NCBI RefSeq assembly: GCF_000820185.1
Contig: NZ_CDCA01000036.1
Coordinates: 248,786-312,785 of the forward strand
Direction of reading: 5' to 3'
DNA length: 64,000 nucleotides
Source of the DNA: Aeromonas tecta
Lineage (GTDB): Bacteria > Pseudomonadota > Gammaproteobacteria > Enterobacterales > Aeromonadaceae
Positions 1 through 11,457 of the stretch are shown piece by piece. Position 1 is the stretch's first letter. The number at the start of each line of letters is the position of its first letter. A program made the translations under genes and the position numbers. Under the pieces are notes generated by a model. That model was given only the letters and a program-made list of their open reading frames with translations, did no database searches and was not told the DNA's origin.

Positions 1-2910
<2,910 letters not shown>

Positions 2911-2914
2911 TGAG

Positions 2915-2942
2915 ATGACGGCGGGCAGCGCCCGCCGTCATT
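2915..2942 (+). terminator. GC-rich hairpin between leuS and lptE
   Basis: This is a 12-bp stem with an AGC loop (core GACGGCGGGC paired with GCCCGCCGTC), placed 5 bases after the leuS stop. There is no T tract after it, so it is more likely an attenuating or RNA-stabilising hairpin than a full intrinsic terminator. Confidence 0.4.
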
Positions 2943-2966
2943 CACGCCATGCAAAGAGGAAATTAC

Positions 2967-3449
2967 ATGGGCATGTCCCTTACTCGCTGGATTGCCATCA
3001 TGCTGACGGGCCTGCTGCTGCAGGCCTGCGGTTTTCAGATGCGCGGCACCGCCATTCCCCCCGAGCTGATGACCATGAAGGTAGTCGGCGATAACAAGAG
3101 CGACTTCTATCGCCTGGTGACCACCCGCCTAAAGGCCTCAGGTGTGACCCTGGCTGACAAGGAAGGCATCCCGGTGCTGACCCTGGCAGGCATTAGCAGC
3201 AGCAGCCAGGTTGCCTCCGTCGACTCCATCGGCCAGGACCGCGAATACCTGCTGGGTTACAGCACCCAGTTCAGCGTCAGCATGCCGGGCAAGCCGACCC
3301 AGGTGTTCCCCATCACCTTCAACCGTAGCTTCCTGAACAAACCGGATGCGGCACTCGCCTCGTCCCGCGAGCAGGAACAACTCGGCAAGGAGATGCAGGA
3401 GCAGGCCGCGAACCTGGTGATCCGCCAGCTCAGCCAGGTCAAGTTCTGA
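2967..3449 (+). CDS. lptE: LPS-assembly lipoprotein LptE
   Basis: This is the outer-membrane lipoprotein that plugs the LptD barrel and helps deliver LPS to the cell surface. From the ATG at 2967 the product is 160 residues, with a lipoprotein signal peptide ending in LLLQAC and lipidated Cys21. The upstream AAGAGGAAA gives a good ribosome binding site for this start; an ATG at 2949 would add six residues. The context leuS-lptE-holA-nadD is the conserved enterobacterial order. Its last 12 codons are echoed immediately downstream. Confidence 0.92.
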   Translation: MGMSLTRWIAIMLTGLLLQACGFQMRGTAIPPELMTMKVVGDNKSDFYRLVTTRLKASGVTLADKEGIPVLTLAGISSSSQVASVDSIGQDREYLLGYSTQFSVSMPGKPTQVFPITFNRSFLNKPDAALASSREQEQLGKEMQEQAANLVIRQLSQVKF

Positions 3450-3510
3450 TGGGGATCTATCCGACCGCCGGGCTGGTGATCCATCAACCCAGCCAGAGTA
3501 CGTTCTGATG
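3449..3510 (+). repeat. Echo of the lptE tail and holA head, with a 19-aa ORF
   Basis: Bases 3473-3510 repeat lptE bases 3414-3451 at an offset of 59, with 30 of 38 bases identical, including the TTCTGATG stop region. An ORF at 3449-3508 starts on an ATG that overlaps the lptE stop. It reads MGIYPTAG and then LVIHQPSQSTF, where lptE ends LVIRQLSQVKF. Its MGIYP start resembles holA's MRVYP, and a second pseudo-start (ATG CGA GTA TCT TGA) lies at 3508. The unit therefore looks like a duplicated lptE/holA junction. Confidence 0.7.
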
Positions 3511-3521
3511 CGAGTATCTTG

Positions 3522-4550
3522 ATGAGAGTCTATCCCGAGCAGTTTGCAGACCATCTCAAAGCAGGGCTCAAGCCCTGCTATCTCGTTTTTGGTGACGAGC
3601 CTCTGCTCAAGCTGGAGGCCATCGATGCCATTCGTCAGGTGGCCCTCAAGCAAGGTTTCGATGAGCGCCACAGCTTCGTGGTCGAAGCCGGACTGGACTG
3701 GAATCAGGTCTATGATGCCTGCCAGGCCATGAGCCTGTTCTCGGCGCGCCAGATCATCGAGCTGGAGCTGCCCGCCAAGGTCGACAAGGACCTGGCCGCC
3801 CGCATCACCGAGATTGGCAAGCAACTGCATCCCGACTTGCTGCTGGTGCTCTCGGGCGGACGCCTCAATCAAACCCAGATGAAGGCCGCCTGGTTCGACA
3901 AGCTGAGCCAGAGTGGCACCTATGTGCCGGTCAATCATCCGGAACCCCGTTTCTTCCCACGCTGGATGAGTGCCCGTTTTCAGCGCTTCGGCCTCAAGGC
4001 GCTGCCGGATGCCATCAACTTCATGTGCCATGCCTATGAGGGCAACCTGCTGGCCGCGAGCCAGGAGATAGAGAAGCTGACCCTGCTCTCGCCGCCGCAG
4101 CCCATCAGCGTCGCCTATCTGCAAGAGACCATCATACGCCACGCCCACTTCACGCCGTTCCAGCTCATCGATACCCTGCTGGAGGGCAAGGTGAACCGGG
4201 CCCAACGCATTCTGCTGGCGCTGCGGGCCGAAGGCACCGAGCCCGGCATGCTGGCCTGGGCCCTGTGCCGCGAGCTGGAGCAGCTCACCGAGCTGGCCCT
4301 GGCGGCGCGAGCCGGACAACCGCTGGTGGAACACTTCTCCCGGCTGCGCATCTGGCAGAGCCGCCAGCAGCTGATCCAGCAAGCCCTGACCCGCCTGCCC
4401 TTTAACAAAATACAGCAGCTATGGCAGCTGATGGCCCAGCTTGATGATGCCCAGCGCCGGTTCGACACCGAGCAGGCCTGGCTGATGCTGCAGACCCTGG
4501 CGCTCGGCTTTCGCGACGCCACGCAGCTCCCCTTGCTGGAGCCGACCTGA
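3522..4550 (+). CDS. holA: DNA polymerase III delta subunit
   Basis: This is the clamp-loader subunit that opens the beta sliding clamp. It has 342 residues, against 343 in E. coli. The N-terminus MRVYPEQFADHL aligns with the E. coli protein's MIRLYPEQL. I chose the ATG at 3522; the TTG just before it is in frame but gives no better start. The gene ends in a TGATG overlap with nadD, so translational coupling is likely. The region just upstream holds a duplicated lptE/holA junction. Confidence 0.93.
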   Translation: MRVYPEQFADHLKAGLKPCYLVFGDEPLLKLEAIDAIRQVALKQGFDERHSFVVEAGLDWNQVYDACQAMSLFSARQIIELELPAKVDKDLAARITEIGKQLHPDLLLVLSGGRLNQTQMKAAWFDKLSQSGTYVPVNHPEPRFFPRWMSARFQRFGLKALPDAINFMCHAYEGNLLAASQEIEKLTLLSPPQPISVAYLQETIIRHAHFTPFQLIDTLLEGKVNRAQRILLALRAEGTEPGMLAWALCRELEQLTELALAARAGQPLVEHFSRLRIWQSRQQLIQQALTRLPFNKIQQLWQLMAQLDDAQRRFDTEQAWLMLQTLALGFRDATQLPLLEPT

Positions 4551-5197
4551 TGTTACAAGCCCCCATCGGCATCTTGGGCGGGACTTTCGATCCCATTCAC
4601 ATTGGGCATCTGCGCCCGGCCATCGAGGCTCAGGCCGCGTTGGGGCTGGCCGAGGTACGCCTGGTGCCGAACCATATCCCGCCCCACCGAGCCAGTCCGT
4701 TCTGCTCGAGTGAACAGCGCCTCGCCATGGTCAGGCTGGCGGCGGCAGAGAATCCGGGCTTCGTGGTGGATGAACGGGAGATCAAGCGAGACAAGCCCTC
4801 CTACACCATCGACACCCTCATTGAGCTGAGACAAGCGCTGCCAGATACCCCGATCTGCTTCCTGATGGGGATGGACTCGCTGCTCTCACTGCCGAGCTGG
4901 CATCGCTGGCAGGAGCTACTCAGTCATGCCCATCTGGTGGTCAGCCAGCGCCCGGGCTGGCAACCGGACTACCCAATCGAGGTGGCCGAGCTGCTGGCCC
5001 TCCATCGGACGCAGGATCCCCAAGATCTGCACCGCCATCGTCACGGCCATATCTGGCTCGCCGACAACCTGCCCATCGAGCTGTCGGCTACTCGGCTCAG
5101 AGCCCTGCTGGCGGCAGGTCAGGATCCCAGATATCTGTTGCCGCCCACGGTCGCCAGCTACATCCAGCAACAAGGGCTCTACCAACCAGCACCCTGA
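4550..5197 (+). CDS. nadD: Nicotinate-nucleotide adenylyltransferase
   Basis: The enzyme transfers AMP from ATP to nicotinate mononucleotide to form deamido-NAD in NAD synthesis. It has 215 residues. The nucleotidyltransferase signature GGTFDPIHIGH lies at residues 10-20, with the catalytic H-x-G-H at 17-20. The second signature region, SATRLRALL, starts near residue 179. The ATG overlaps the holA stop (TGATG). The last codons (LLPPTVASYIQQQGL) have a diverged echo 129 bases downstream. Confidence 0.95.
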   Translation: MLQAPIGILGGTFDPIHIGHLRPAIEAQAALGLAEVRLVPNHIPPHRASPFCSSEQRLAMVRLAAAENPGFVVDEREIKRDKPSYTIDTLIELRQALPDTPICFLMGMDSLLSLPSWHRWQELLSHAHLVVSQRPGWQPDYPIEVAELLALHRTQDPQDLHRHRHGHIWLADNLPIELSATRLRALLAAGQDPRYLLPPTVASYIQQQGLYQPAP

Positions 5198-5263
5198 ATT
5201 CGGCCGAGCGGAGGATGAGAGTTTTGCCACCGACACCGCCAGGCGCAGCTTGTATCGGCTTGA

Positions 5264-5308
5264 CTATTGTCTGGTCCGGTTGCGCACTATAGTGATCAAC
5301 AGGGGCTC
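5264..5308 (+). repeat. Diverged echo of the nadD tail
   Basis: These fifteen codons match nadD codons at 5135-5179 at an offset of 129 bases, which is 43 codons. Parent LLPPTVASYIQQQGL compares with echo LLSGPVAHYSDQQGL: nine residues are identical, and five of those nine use a different synonymous codon. The parent stop is not preserved, and a TGA precedes the segment in frame. Decay is advanced, so confidence is moderate. Confidence 0.5.
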
Positions 5309-5374
5309 GCCTTGCCCATCGGCGGCGGCCCTGGGTCCATTGCCCTCTCCCCCACTGGGAAACGGGAATGAGCA

Positions 5375-5383
5375 TGATATAAT
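5375..5383 (+). promoter_or_regulatory. Extended -10 promoter for rsfS
   Basis: TGATATAAT is a perfect TATAAT with the upstream TGn extension, about 48 bases before the rsfS start codon. No good -35 lies 17 bases upstream, as expected for extended -10 promoters. It could drive rsfS-rlmH and possibly mrdA-rodA. Confidence 0.55.
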
Positions 5384-5430
5384 CCGCCGCCCTCATGCTG
5401 TGCAAGCGCGCCGGAACATAGGAGAAGACA

Positions 5431-5769
5431 TTGCAAGGCCAAGAATTACTCGCCTTTATCGTCGACAAGATCGATGACATGAAAGGCCGCGATATCATCA
5501 CTCTGGATGTACGCGGCAAATCCAGCATCACGGACACCATGATCGTCTGCTCCGGCAACTCCAGTCGCCATGTCAGCGCCATCGCCCACAATCTGGCCAG
5601 CGAGGCCCGTCACGCCGGGATCGCGCTGCTCAGTGTGGAAGGTCAGCTCACCGGTGAATGGGTACTGGTGGATCTGGGGTCGGTCATCGTGCATGTGATG
5701 CAGGACGAATACCGCGACTTCTACCAACTGGAAAAACTCTGGGGCGGCGCCCAAGTGCCAACGCAATAG
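5431..5769 (+). CDS. rsfS: Ribosome silencing factor RsfS
   Basis: This protein binds uL14 on the 50S subunit and blocks subunit joining in starvation. It has 112 residues, slightly longer than the E. coli protein. The start is a TTG at 5431 preceded by AGGAG at good spacing. It gives [19 protein letters not shown], which matches the family N-terminus closely. The conserved core [15 protein letters not shown] and the [11 protein letters not shown] segment are present. It is followed by rlmH, as in E. coli. Confidence 0.95.
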   Translation: MQGQELLAFIVDKIDDMKGRDIITLDVRGKSSITDTMIVCSGNSSRHVSAIAHNLASEARHAGIALLSVEGQLTGEWVLVDLGSVIVHVMQDEYRDFYQLEKLWGGAQVPTQ

Positions 5770-5808
5770 AGTGTGCAAGCGTAATACAAGGGTGCAGTGT
5801 AAAGAACG

Positions 5809-6276
5809 ATGAAGATCCAGTTGATTGCGGTGGGCACCAAGATGCCTGCCTGGGTAGAGCGTGGCTTCGAAGAGTACCGTCGCCGTTTCCCGAAAGACAT
5901 GCCATTCGAGCTGGTCGAGATAGGCGCAGGCAAACGCGGCAAGAATGCCGACATTCCCCGCATCCTGCAAAAGGAGGGGGAAGCCATGCTGGCCGCCGCC
6001 GGCCGCTCCCGTATCGTGACCCTGGATATCCCGGGCAAGCCCTGGACTACGGAGCAGCTCGCCACCCAGCTGGAAGCCTGGAAGCTGGACGGCCGCGACG
6101 TGGCGCTGCTGGTGGGCGGGCCCGAGGGGCTGTCGCCCGAGTGCAAGGCCGCCGCTGAGCAGAGCTGGTCGCTGTCACCGCTGACCCTGCCCCACCCGCT
6201 GGTGCGGGTGCTGGTGGCCGAGAGCCTCTATCGCGCTTGGAGCATCACCACCAATCATCCGTATCACAGGGAATGA
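5809..6276 (+). CDS. rlmH: 23S rRNA pseudouridine-1915 N3-methyltransferase
   Basis: This SPOUT-family enzyme methylates pseudouridine 1915 in helix 69 of 23S rRNA, using S-adenosylmethionine. It has 155 residues, the same as E. coli. The SAM-binding knot loop LVGGPEG lies at about 101-107, and the family C-terminus [10 protein letters not shown] is intact. That C-terminus is echoed in a tandem array between this gene and mrdA. Confidence 0.97.
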   Translation: MKIQLIAVGTKMPAWVERGFEEYRRRFPKDMPFELVEIGAGKRGKNADIPRILQKEGEAMLAAAGRSRIVTLDIPGKPWTTEQLATQLEAWKLDGRDVALLVGGPEGLSPECKAAAEQSWSLSPLTLPHPLVRVLVAESLYRAWSITTNHPYHRE

Positions 6277-6439
6277 GCCATGAGTCTCTGGAACATTATC
6301 CCTCATACACGCCCGTATTACGGGGAATACACCATGTATAGCCGGTGTATCACCCCTCACACACTACAAAATCACAGAGAGTGAGCATGAATCACCATAG
6401 CCTCACGTCTCGTCATTTCGTCAGTCATAAGGTAGCGGC
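6277..6439 (+). repeat. Tandem rlmH-tail echo array, ~54-bp period
   Basis: The whole rlmH-mrdA spacer is repetitive. The rlmH end (CCG TAT CAC AGG GAA TGA) recurs 54 bases later as CCG TAT TAC GGG GAA TAC and 108 bases later as AAT CAC AGA GAG TGA. ATGs occur at 6280, 6334, 6387 and at the mrdA start 6440, which is spacing 54, 53 and 53. An ORF at 6280-6384, in phase with rlmH, encodes 34 residues. Its two halves share the element I-x-PHT, and it ends NHRE like rlmH's YHRE. Confidence 0.7.
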
Positions 6440-8368
6440 ATGTTGAAGAATCGCATCGAGATGCGCGATCACAGTGCCGAGGGACGTCTGTTCTTCCGGC
6501 GCACCCTGGTTGCCTACATCGGCATGGTGGTACTCATGCTGGTGCTGCTGGGTAATCTCTATTACCTGCAAGTTGAGTCGTACGATACCTACCAGACCCG
6601 TTCCAACGACAACCGGATCCGGGTCGTGCCGGTGGCCCCGCCACGGGGTCTTATCTATGACGCCAACGGCGTGCTACTGGCCGAAAACCGCCCCGTTTAC
6701 AGCCTGGAAATCGTGCCGGAGGAGACCGGCGATCTGGAGAAGACCGCCGACGAGCTGATCGCCCTGCTGGCTCTGCCGGAGGGCACCAAGGAGAAATTCC
6801 TGGCCGAGGTCAAACGCCAGCGCCGCTTCAAGCCGGTGCCCCTGTTCGAGAAGCTGACCGAGTATCAGGTCGCCCTCTTCTCGGTCAACCAGCACAACTA
6901 CCCGGGCGCCAGCATCGAGGCCTATCTCAAACGTTACTATCCGTTTGGCGATACCCTGACTCATGCACTCGGCTATGTGGCCAAGATCAACACCCGTGAC
7001 GTGGAGCGCCTCGACAAGGAGGAGAAGCTCGCCAACTATGCCGCCACCAAGGATATCGGCAAGCAGGGTGTTGAGAAATACTATGAAGATCAGCTGCATG
7101 GTGTAGCTGGTTATCAGGAGGTCGAGGTCAATAACCGCGGCCGGGTGGTGCGCACCCTCAAGTTCCAGCCGCCAGAGCCCGGCAAGGACATCTACCTCAA
7201 CATCGACATTCGTCTGCAGTTGAAGGCTCAGGAGCTGCTGGCCGGTCGCCGGGGCGCCATCGTCATGATGGATCCCAACACCGGCGCCATCCTGGCCATG
7301 GAGTCGAGTCCGAGCTACGATCCCAACCTGTTCGTGACCGGCATCTCCAACACCAACTATTCGGCGCTGCTCAACGATCCGGCTCGGCCGCTGGTGAACC
7401 GCACCACGCAGGGCATCTATGCCCCCGCCTCCACCGTCAAACCCATGATGGCGGTGATGGGACTGAACGAAGGGGCCATCACCCCCAACTACCGTTACTT
7501 CGGCGGCCCCAGCTTCTCCATCCCGGGTACCACCAAGAAGTTTCGTGACTGGCGTCGTTGGGGTCATGGCTGGCTCGATGTCTATCGTGCCATCGAAGTG
7601 TCGGCGGATACCTATTTCTACGATCTCGCCTATAGAGTCGGCATCGACAAGATCCACGCCTACATGACCAAGTTCGGCTTCGGTCAGTACAGTGGCGTCG
7701 ACTTGTATGAGGAGACCAAGGGGGTCATGCCATCCCGTGACTGGAAGATGGCACGCTGGCGTCAGCCCTGGTATCAGGGGGACACCATCTCCATCGGTAT
7801 CGGTCAGGGCTACTGGAGCTCTACGCCGATCCAGCTGGCCAAGGCGATCAGCATCCTGACCCAGAACGGTCACGACGTGACGCCACACCTGCTCAAGAGC
7901 ACCGCCTCCCAGGACGGGGTCGTCAACGCCCCCATCAACCCGAACGTGGCCATCGCCGCCAAGAGTGATACCTATTGGCAGGTGGCCAAAGACGGCATGT
8001 GGCGCGTCATCAACGGCCATGAAGGCACAGGACGCCGCGCCTTTGCCAATACCCCCTACAAAGCGGCGGGCAAGTCCGGTACCGCCCAGGTGGTGGGCTT
8101 GAAAGAGAACCAGGTCTACAACGCGGCCACCACCAAGGTGGAGCACCGCGACAACGCGCTGTTCGTCGCCTTCGCGCCGTTCGAGGCGCCCAAGGCCGTG
8201 ATCGCCCTGGTGCTGGAGAACGCCGGTGGCGGCAGTTCTATGGGAGCACCGGTCGCTCGTCACATGCTGGATGCCTACCTGCTGCCGCCAGAGCCTCAGC
8301 TGCCGCCCGCCCCCAGCAAGCCGTCAACACCCAGTCCGGCGCAGAGCGAGGCTGTCTCCAATGAATGA
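6440..8368 (+). CDS. mrdA: Penicillin-binding protein 2 (transpeptidase)
   Basis: This is the class B PBP that crosslinks peptidoglycan during cell elongation as partner of RodA. It has 642 residues. A short cytoplasmic tail is followed by one membrane segment at about 23-42, then the pedestal and the transpeptidase domain. The catalytic motif STVK has Ser331 and Lys334; SAD and KSGT (545-548) complete the site. The C-terminus is proline-rich. Its last codons (PSTPS to NE) are echoed just downstream, where the sequence also resembles the rodA start. Confidence 0.97.
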   Translation: MLKNRIEMRDHSAEGRLFFRRTLVAYIGMVVLMLVLLGNLYYLQVESYDTYQTRSNDNRIRVVPVAPPRGLIYDANGVLLAENRPVYSLEIVPEETGDLEKTADELIALLALPEGTKEKFLAEVKRQRRFKPVPLFEKLTEYQVALFSVNQHNYPGASIEAYLKRYYPFGDTLTHALGYVAKINTRDVERLDKEEKLANYAATKDIGKQGVEKYYEDQLHGVAGYQEVEVNNRGRVVRTLKFQPPEPGKDIYLNIDIRLQLKAQELLAGRRGAIVMMDPNTGAILAMESSPSYDPNLFVTGISNTNYSALLNDPARPLVNRTTQGIYAPASTVKPMMAVMGLNEGAITPNYRYFGGPSFSIPGTTKKFRDWRRWGHGWLDVYRAIEVSADTYFYDLAYRVGIDKIHAYMTKFGFGQYSGVDLYEETKGVMPSRDWKMARWRQPWYQGDTISIGIGQGYWSSTPIQLAKAISILTQNGHDVTPHLLKSTASQDGVVNAPINPNVAIAAKSDTYWQVAKDGMWRVINGHEGTGRRAFANTPYKAAGKSGTAQVVGLKENQVYNAATTKVEHRDNALFVAFAPFEAPKAVIALVLENAGGGSSMGAPVARHMLDAYLLPPEPQLPPAPSKPSTPSPAQSEAVSNE

Positions 8369-8474
8369 TGTCGTACACCAGAAGGCGTCAGGCTGCCGGT
8401 TGCCCGCGCAGCCGACCGGCCTGCTGCCGCTCACGACACCTTCGACTCCGAGTGAGGTAATGCCCAATGAGTAA
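8361..8474 (+). repeat. Chimeric echo ORF: rodA-like head, mrdA-like tail (37 aa)
   Basis: This ORF starts on an ATG inside the end of mrdA and stops inside the start of rodA. Its first bases (AATGAATGATGTCGTACACCAG) align with the rodA start (AATGAGTAACTCCGCACGCCAG). Its end [16 protein letters not shown] aligns with mrdA's end, where PSTPS is spelled CCG TCA ACA CCC AGT in mrdA and CCT TCG ACT CCG AGT here. Four of those five codons differ silently. This looks like a duplicated mrdA/rodA junction. Expression of the peptide is untested. Confidence 0.6.
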
Positions 8475-9570
8475 CTCCGCACGCCAGCAAAGCCTCTGGT
8501 ACCGGCTGCACATCGACCTGCCGCTGCTGCTCGGCTTGCTGGCCCTGATGACCCTCTCCATGGTGGTGCTCTACTCCGCCTCGGGCCAGGATTTTGATTC
8601 CATCGTGCGCCAGCTGGTGCGTGGTGGCCTCGCCTTCGCCTTGATGATTGGCCTGGCCCAGCTGCCCCCCTCCCTCTATGCGCGCTGGTCGGTGCCGCTG
8701 TTTGTGGTGGTGGTGGTGCTGCTCATCGCGGTGGACGTGTTTGGTCATATCGGCAAGGGCGCGCAGCGCTGGCTGGATCTTGGCTTTATGAAGTTCCAGC
8801 CCTCCGAGGTGATGAAGCTCTCCATGCCCATCATGGTGGCGGCCTGGCTCAGCCGTCACTCCCTCCCCCCCAGATTCAGCCATGTGCTGATCGCCCTGGT
8901 GATGGTACTGCTGCCGACCCTGCTGATCGCGGCCCAGCCCGATCTTGGTACCTCCATTCTGGTGGCGGCCTCCGGCTTCTTCGTCATCTTCCTGGCGGGG
9001 ATCAGCTGGTGGCTCATTGGCCTGGCGGCGCTGCTCATTGCCGCCTTTATGCCGGTGCTCTGGTTCTTCCTGATGCACGACTATCAGCGCCAGCGGGTAC
9101 TGATGCTGCTCGATCCGGAGAAAGACCCCCTCGGTCGCGGCTACCACATCATCCAGTCCAAGATTGCCATCGGCTCCGGTGGAGTGTTCGGCAAGGGCTG
9201 GCTGCAAGGCACCCAGTCACAGCTGGAGTTCCTACCAGAGCGCCACACCGACTTTATCTTCGCGGTGTTCAGCGAGGAGTTCGGGCTGGTGGGCGTGGCC
9301 CTGCTGCTGGTGATCTACCTCTACATCATCAGCCGCTGCCTGTTTATCTCCATGCAGGCCCAGAACAGCTTCGAGCGCCTGCTCGGCGGCGCTCTGACCC
9401 TCACCTTCTTCGTCTACGTGTTCGTCAACATGGGCATGGTGAGCGGCATACTGCCGGTGGTGGGGGTACCCCTGCCGCTGGTGAGTTATGGCGGCACCTC
9501 CATGGTGACCCTGATGGCCGGCTTCGGCATCCTGATGTCCATCCAGACCCACAGAAGACTGCTGGCCTGA
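8467..9570 (+). CDS. rodA: Rod-shape SEDS glycosyltransferase RodA
   Basis: This inner-membrane peptidoglycan polymerase works with PBP2 in the elongasome. It has 367 residues (E. coli 370), with about ten hydrophobic segments. The catalytic aspartate is Asp262 in ERHTDFIF, the same number as in E. coli RodA. The C-terminal SEDS signature [11 protein letters not shown] is present. It ends in a TGATG overlap with mltB. The region around its start is duplicated upstream. Confidence 0.97.
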   Translation: MSNSARQQSLWYRLHIDLPLLLGLLALMTLSMVVLYSASGQDFDSIVRQLVRGGLAFALMIGLAQLPPSLYARWSVPLFVVVVVLLIAVDVFGHIGKGAQRWLDLGFMKFQPSEVMKLSMPIMVAAWLSRHSLPPRFSHVLIALVMVLLPTLLIAAQPDLGTSILVAASGFFVIFLAGISWWLIGLAALLIAAFMPVLWFFLMHDYQRQRVLMLLDPEKDPLGRGYHIIQSKIAIGSGGVFGKGWLQGTQSQLEFLPERHTDFIFAVFSEEFGLVGVALLLVIYLYIISRCLFISMQAQNSFERLLGGALTLTFFVYVFVNMGMVSGILPVVGVPLPLVSYGGTSMVTLMAGFGILMSIQTHRRLLA

Positions 9571-10565
9571 TGAGAGGGTGGTGGGGACTCTGCTTCTTTG
9601 CGCTGACGGCAGGCGCGGCCGTAGATCCCGCGCGGCTGAGCCTGCTGGCCGAGCAGCAAGCCGTGCCGCTGGCCGAGTTGCAGGCCGCCGCCGCACAGGC
9701 GCAGCTGCGCCAGGAGATCCTCGACACCATTGCCCGCCCCTGGGAAGCCAAGCCCTGGCATCGCTATCGACCCTTGTTCGTCACGGCGGATCGGATTAAA
9801 GACGGCGTCAGCTTCTGGCAACGTCATGCCGATACCCTGGCCAGGGCCGAGCAAACCTACCGGGTGCCCGCCGCCCTCATCGTCTCCATCATCGGCATCG
9901 AAACCTTCTATGGCCGCCAGATGGGGCGTCACTCCGTGCTCGACAGCCTCTACACCCTGGGTTTTCACTACCCCGCGCGGAGCGAGTTCTTCGCCAAGGA
10001 GTTTGCCCAGCTGGTGCTGCTGGCCAAAGAGGAGAAGTGGCCACTCACCCGCCTCAAGGGATCCTATGCGGGCGCCATGGGCATGGGCCAGTTCATGCCC
10101 TCCAGCTATCGCCACTACGCGGTCGACTTTGACGGGGATGGCAAGCGCGACCTGTTTGCCAATCCGGTGGATGCCATCGGCAGCGTCGCCAATTATTTTG
10201 CCGAGCACCGCTGGCGCTGGGGAGAATCTGCCGTCGAGCCCGCCTTGATCGGACTGGCGCCAGTAGGTACCCTGCTTCGGCCAGAGCCCGAGCTAAAACA
10301 ACAGTGGGCCGAGCTCGCCGCGGCGGGCATCGAACTTGCCACCCCGCTGGCACCGGACACGCCGGTCAAACTGCTGGCATTGGAACAGGCCGATGGACCG
10401 GAATACTGGGTCGCACGCCACAATTTTTATGTGATCACCCGCTATAACCGCAGCCCTCTCTATGCGATGGCGGTGCATCAACTCAGTCAAGCAATCCAGG
10501 AAGCGTATGCATTACAGCCACAAACTCCTCCCACTCAGCCTGACCTTGTTGCTGGCCGCCTGTAG
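9570..10565 (+). CDS. mltB: Lytic murein transglycosylase B
   Basis: This enzyme cleaves peptidoglycan to leave 1,6-anhydro-muropeptides. It has 331 residues. Catalytic Glu111 sits in GIETFYG, followed by GAMGMGQFMPSSY and the DFDGDGKRDLF calcium-binding-like loop. Unlike E. coli MltB there is no lipobox: the signal peptide [17 protein letters not shown] suggests a soluble periplasmic enzyme. The 3' end overlaps the rlpA start by 59 bases, giving a C-terminal tail (ALQPQTPPTQPDLVAGRL) that is probably not conserved. Confidence 0.92.
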   Translation: MRGWWGLCFFALTAGAAVDPARLSLLAEQQAVPLAELQAAAAQAQLRQEILDTIARPWEAKPWHRYRPLFVTADRIKDGVSFWQRHADTLARAEQTYRVPAALIVSIIGIETFYGRQMGRHSVLDSLYTLGFHYPARSEFFAKEFAQLVLLAKEEKWPLTRLKGSYAGAMGMGQFMPSSYRHYAVDFDGDGKRDLFANPVDAIGSVANYFAEHRWRWGESAVEPALIGLAPVGTLLRPEPELKQQWAELAAAGIELATPLAPDTPVKLLALEQADGPEYWVARHNFYVITRYNRSPLYAMAVHQLSQAIQEAYALQPQTPPTQPDLVAGRL

Positions 10566-11427
10566 CAGCCAGCCGGAGCAACCACAGCCCCAGGAAGTCC
10601 CCGTCCAACAAGAGAAGCCCCAAGTGATCGAGATCCCGCAGGCTACCGGCGCCATCCCGCGCCCCGAGCCCATGAGCGCCAGCGGCAACCGGGACTACTG
10701 GATAGGCAAGCAGAAGTACGAGGTGTGGCGCGACATCAAGCATTATCAGGAAGAGGGCACCGCCAGCTGGCTCGACAAGGGGCTTGATGGCAACAAAACC
10801 GCCAACGGCGACGTGCTGGACAGCAAGCTGTTCAGTGCCGCCCACCGCAACCTGCCTCTGCCAAGCTACGTGCGGGTCACCAACCTCGACAACGGCCAGG
10901 AGACCATAGTGCGGGTCAACGATCGCGGCCCCTTCGACAGCGACCGCCTGATCGATCTCTCCTATGCCGCCGCCCAGCAGCTCGGGATGGTGGAAGGGGG
11001 TGAAGCCCGTGTGCGCCTGGATCTCATCAACGACACCCCGGATCAGATGGTCGAGATGGTCCCCATGACGCCGATGGAGCCCATGCAGCCGGCCGCCCCT
11101 GCCGAGCAGGGTGCCTTCCTGGGTGAGGCCACACCGGCGGCGCCTGCACCTGCACCTAAAGCTGCCAGTAAACCCGCCGCGGCCGCGACCACTGCCAAGG
11201 CTGCCACCGGCCAGGGCAAGATGATCCAGGTGCTGGCCAGCGGCTCCCAACCCAGGGCCGAGGCCATGGGCAAGGTGATGACCCAGCGCTATGGCGTGCC
11301 CTACCAGGTGGTGGCACACGACGCCATCTTCCGCGTCCTGCTGGGGCCGGTGGCGGCCGATCAGCAAGCCCCCCTGCTCGAGCAGATCCGGCAAGGTGGA
11401 TTGGAGCAGGCCTTCATCGTTCCCTGA
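10507..11427 (+). CDS. rlpA: Septal lipoprotein RlpA (DPBB plus SPOR)
   Basis: RlpA proteins bind denuded glycan strands at the septum and in some species cleave them. From the ATG at 10507 (AGGA upstream) there are 306 residues. The lipobox LLLAAC gives lipidated Cys19. A double-psi beta-barrel domain follows (GTASWLDKG to VRVNDRGPF and the DLSYAAAQQLG segment), then a Pro/Ala-rich linker and a SPOR domain from about residue 236. The gene sits between mltB and dacA, as in E. coli. Confidence 0.94.
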   Translation: MHYSHKLLPLSLTLLLAACSSQPEQPQPQEVPVQQEKPQVIEIPQATGAIPRPEPMSASGNRDYWIGKQKYEVWRDIKHYQEEGTASWLDKGLDGNKTANGDVLDSKLFSAAHRNLPLPSYVRVTNLDNGQETIVRVNDRGPFDSDRLIDLSYAAAQQLGMVEGGEARVRLDLINDTPDQMVEMVPMTPMEPMQPAAPAEQGAFLGEATPAAPAPAPKAASKPAAAATTAKAATGQGKMIQVLASGSQPRAEAMGKVMTQRYGVPYQVVAHDAIFRVLLGPVAADQQAPLLEQIRQGGLEQAFIVP

Positions 11428-11457
11428 TCATTGAGGCCCGCCTCGGTGGGCCACCGC

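Noticed and set aside
5751-5790. Possible echo of the rsfS tail (GTGCCAACGCAATAG and GTGCAAGCGTAATAC, offset 18)
   Set aside because: Only about four codons match, too short to tell from chance.
6277-6439. rlmH-tail repeats taken as attachment site of an integrative element
   Set aside because: No integrase or mobile genes lie between the copies; the copies are adjacent and diverged.
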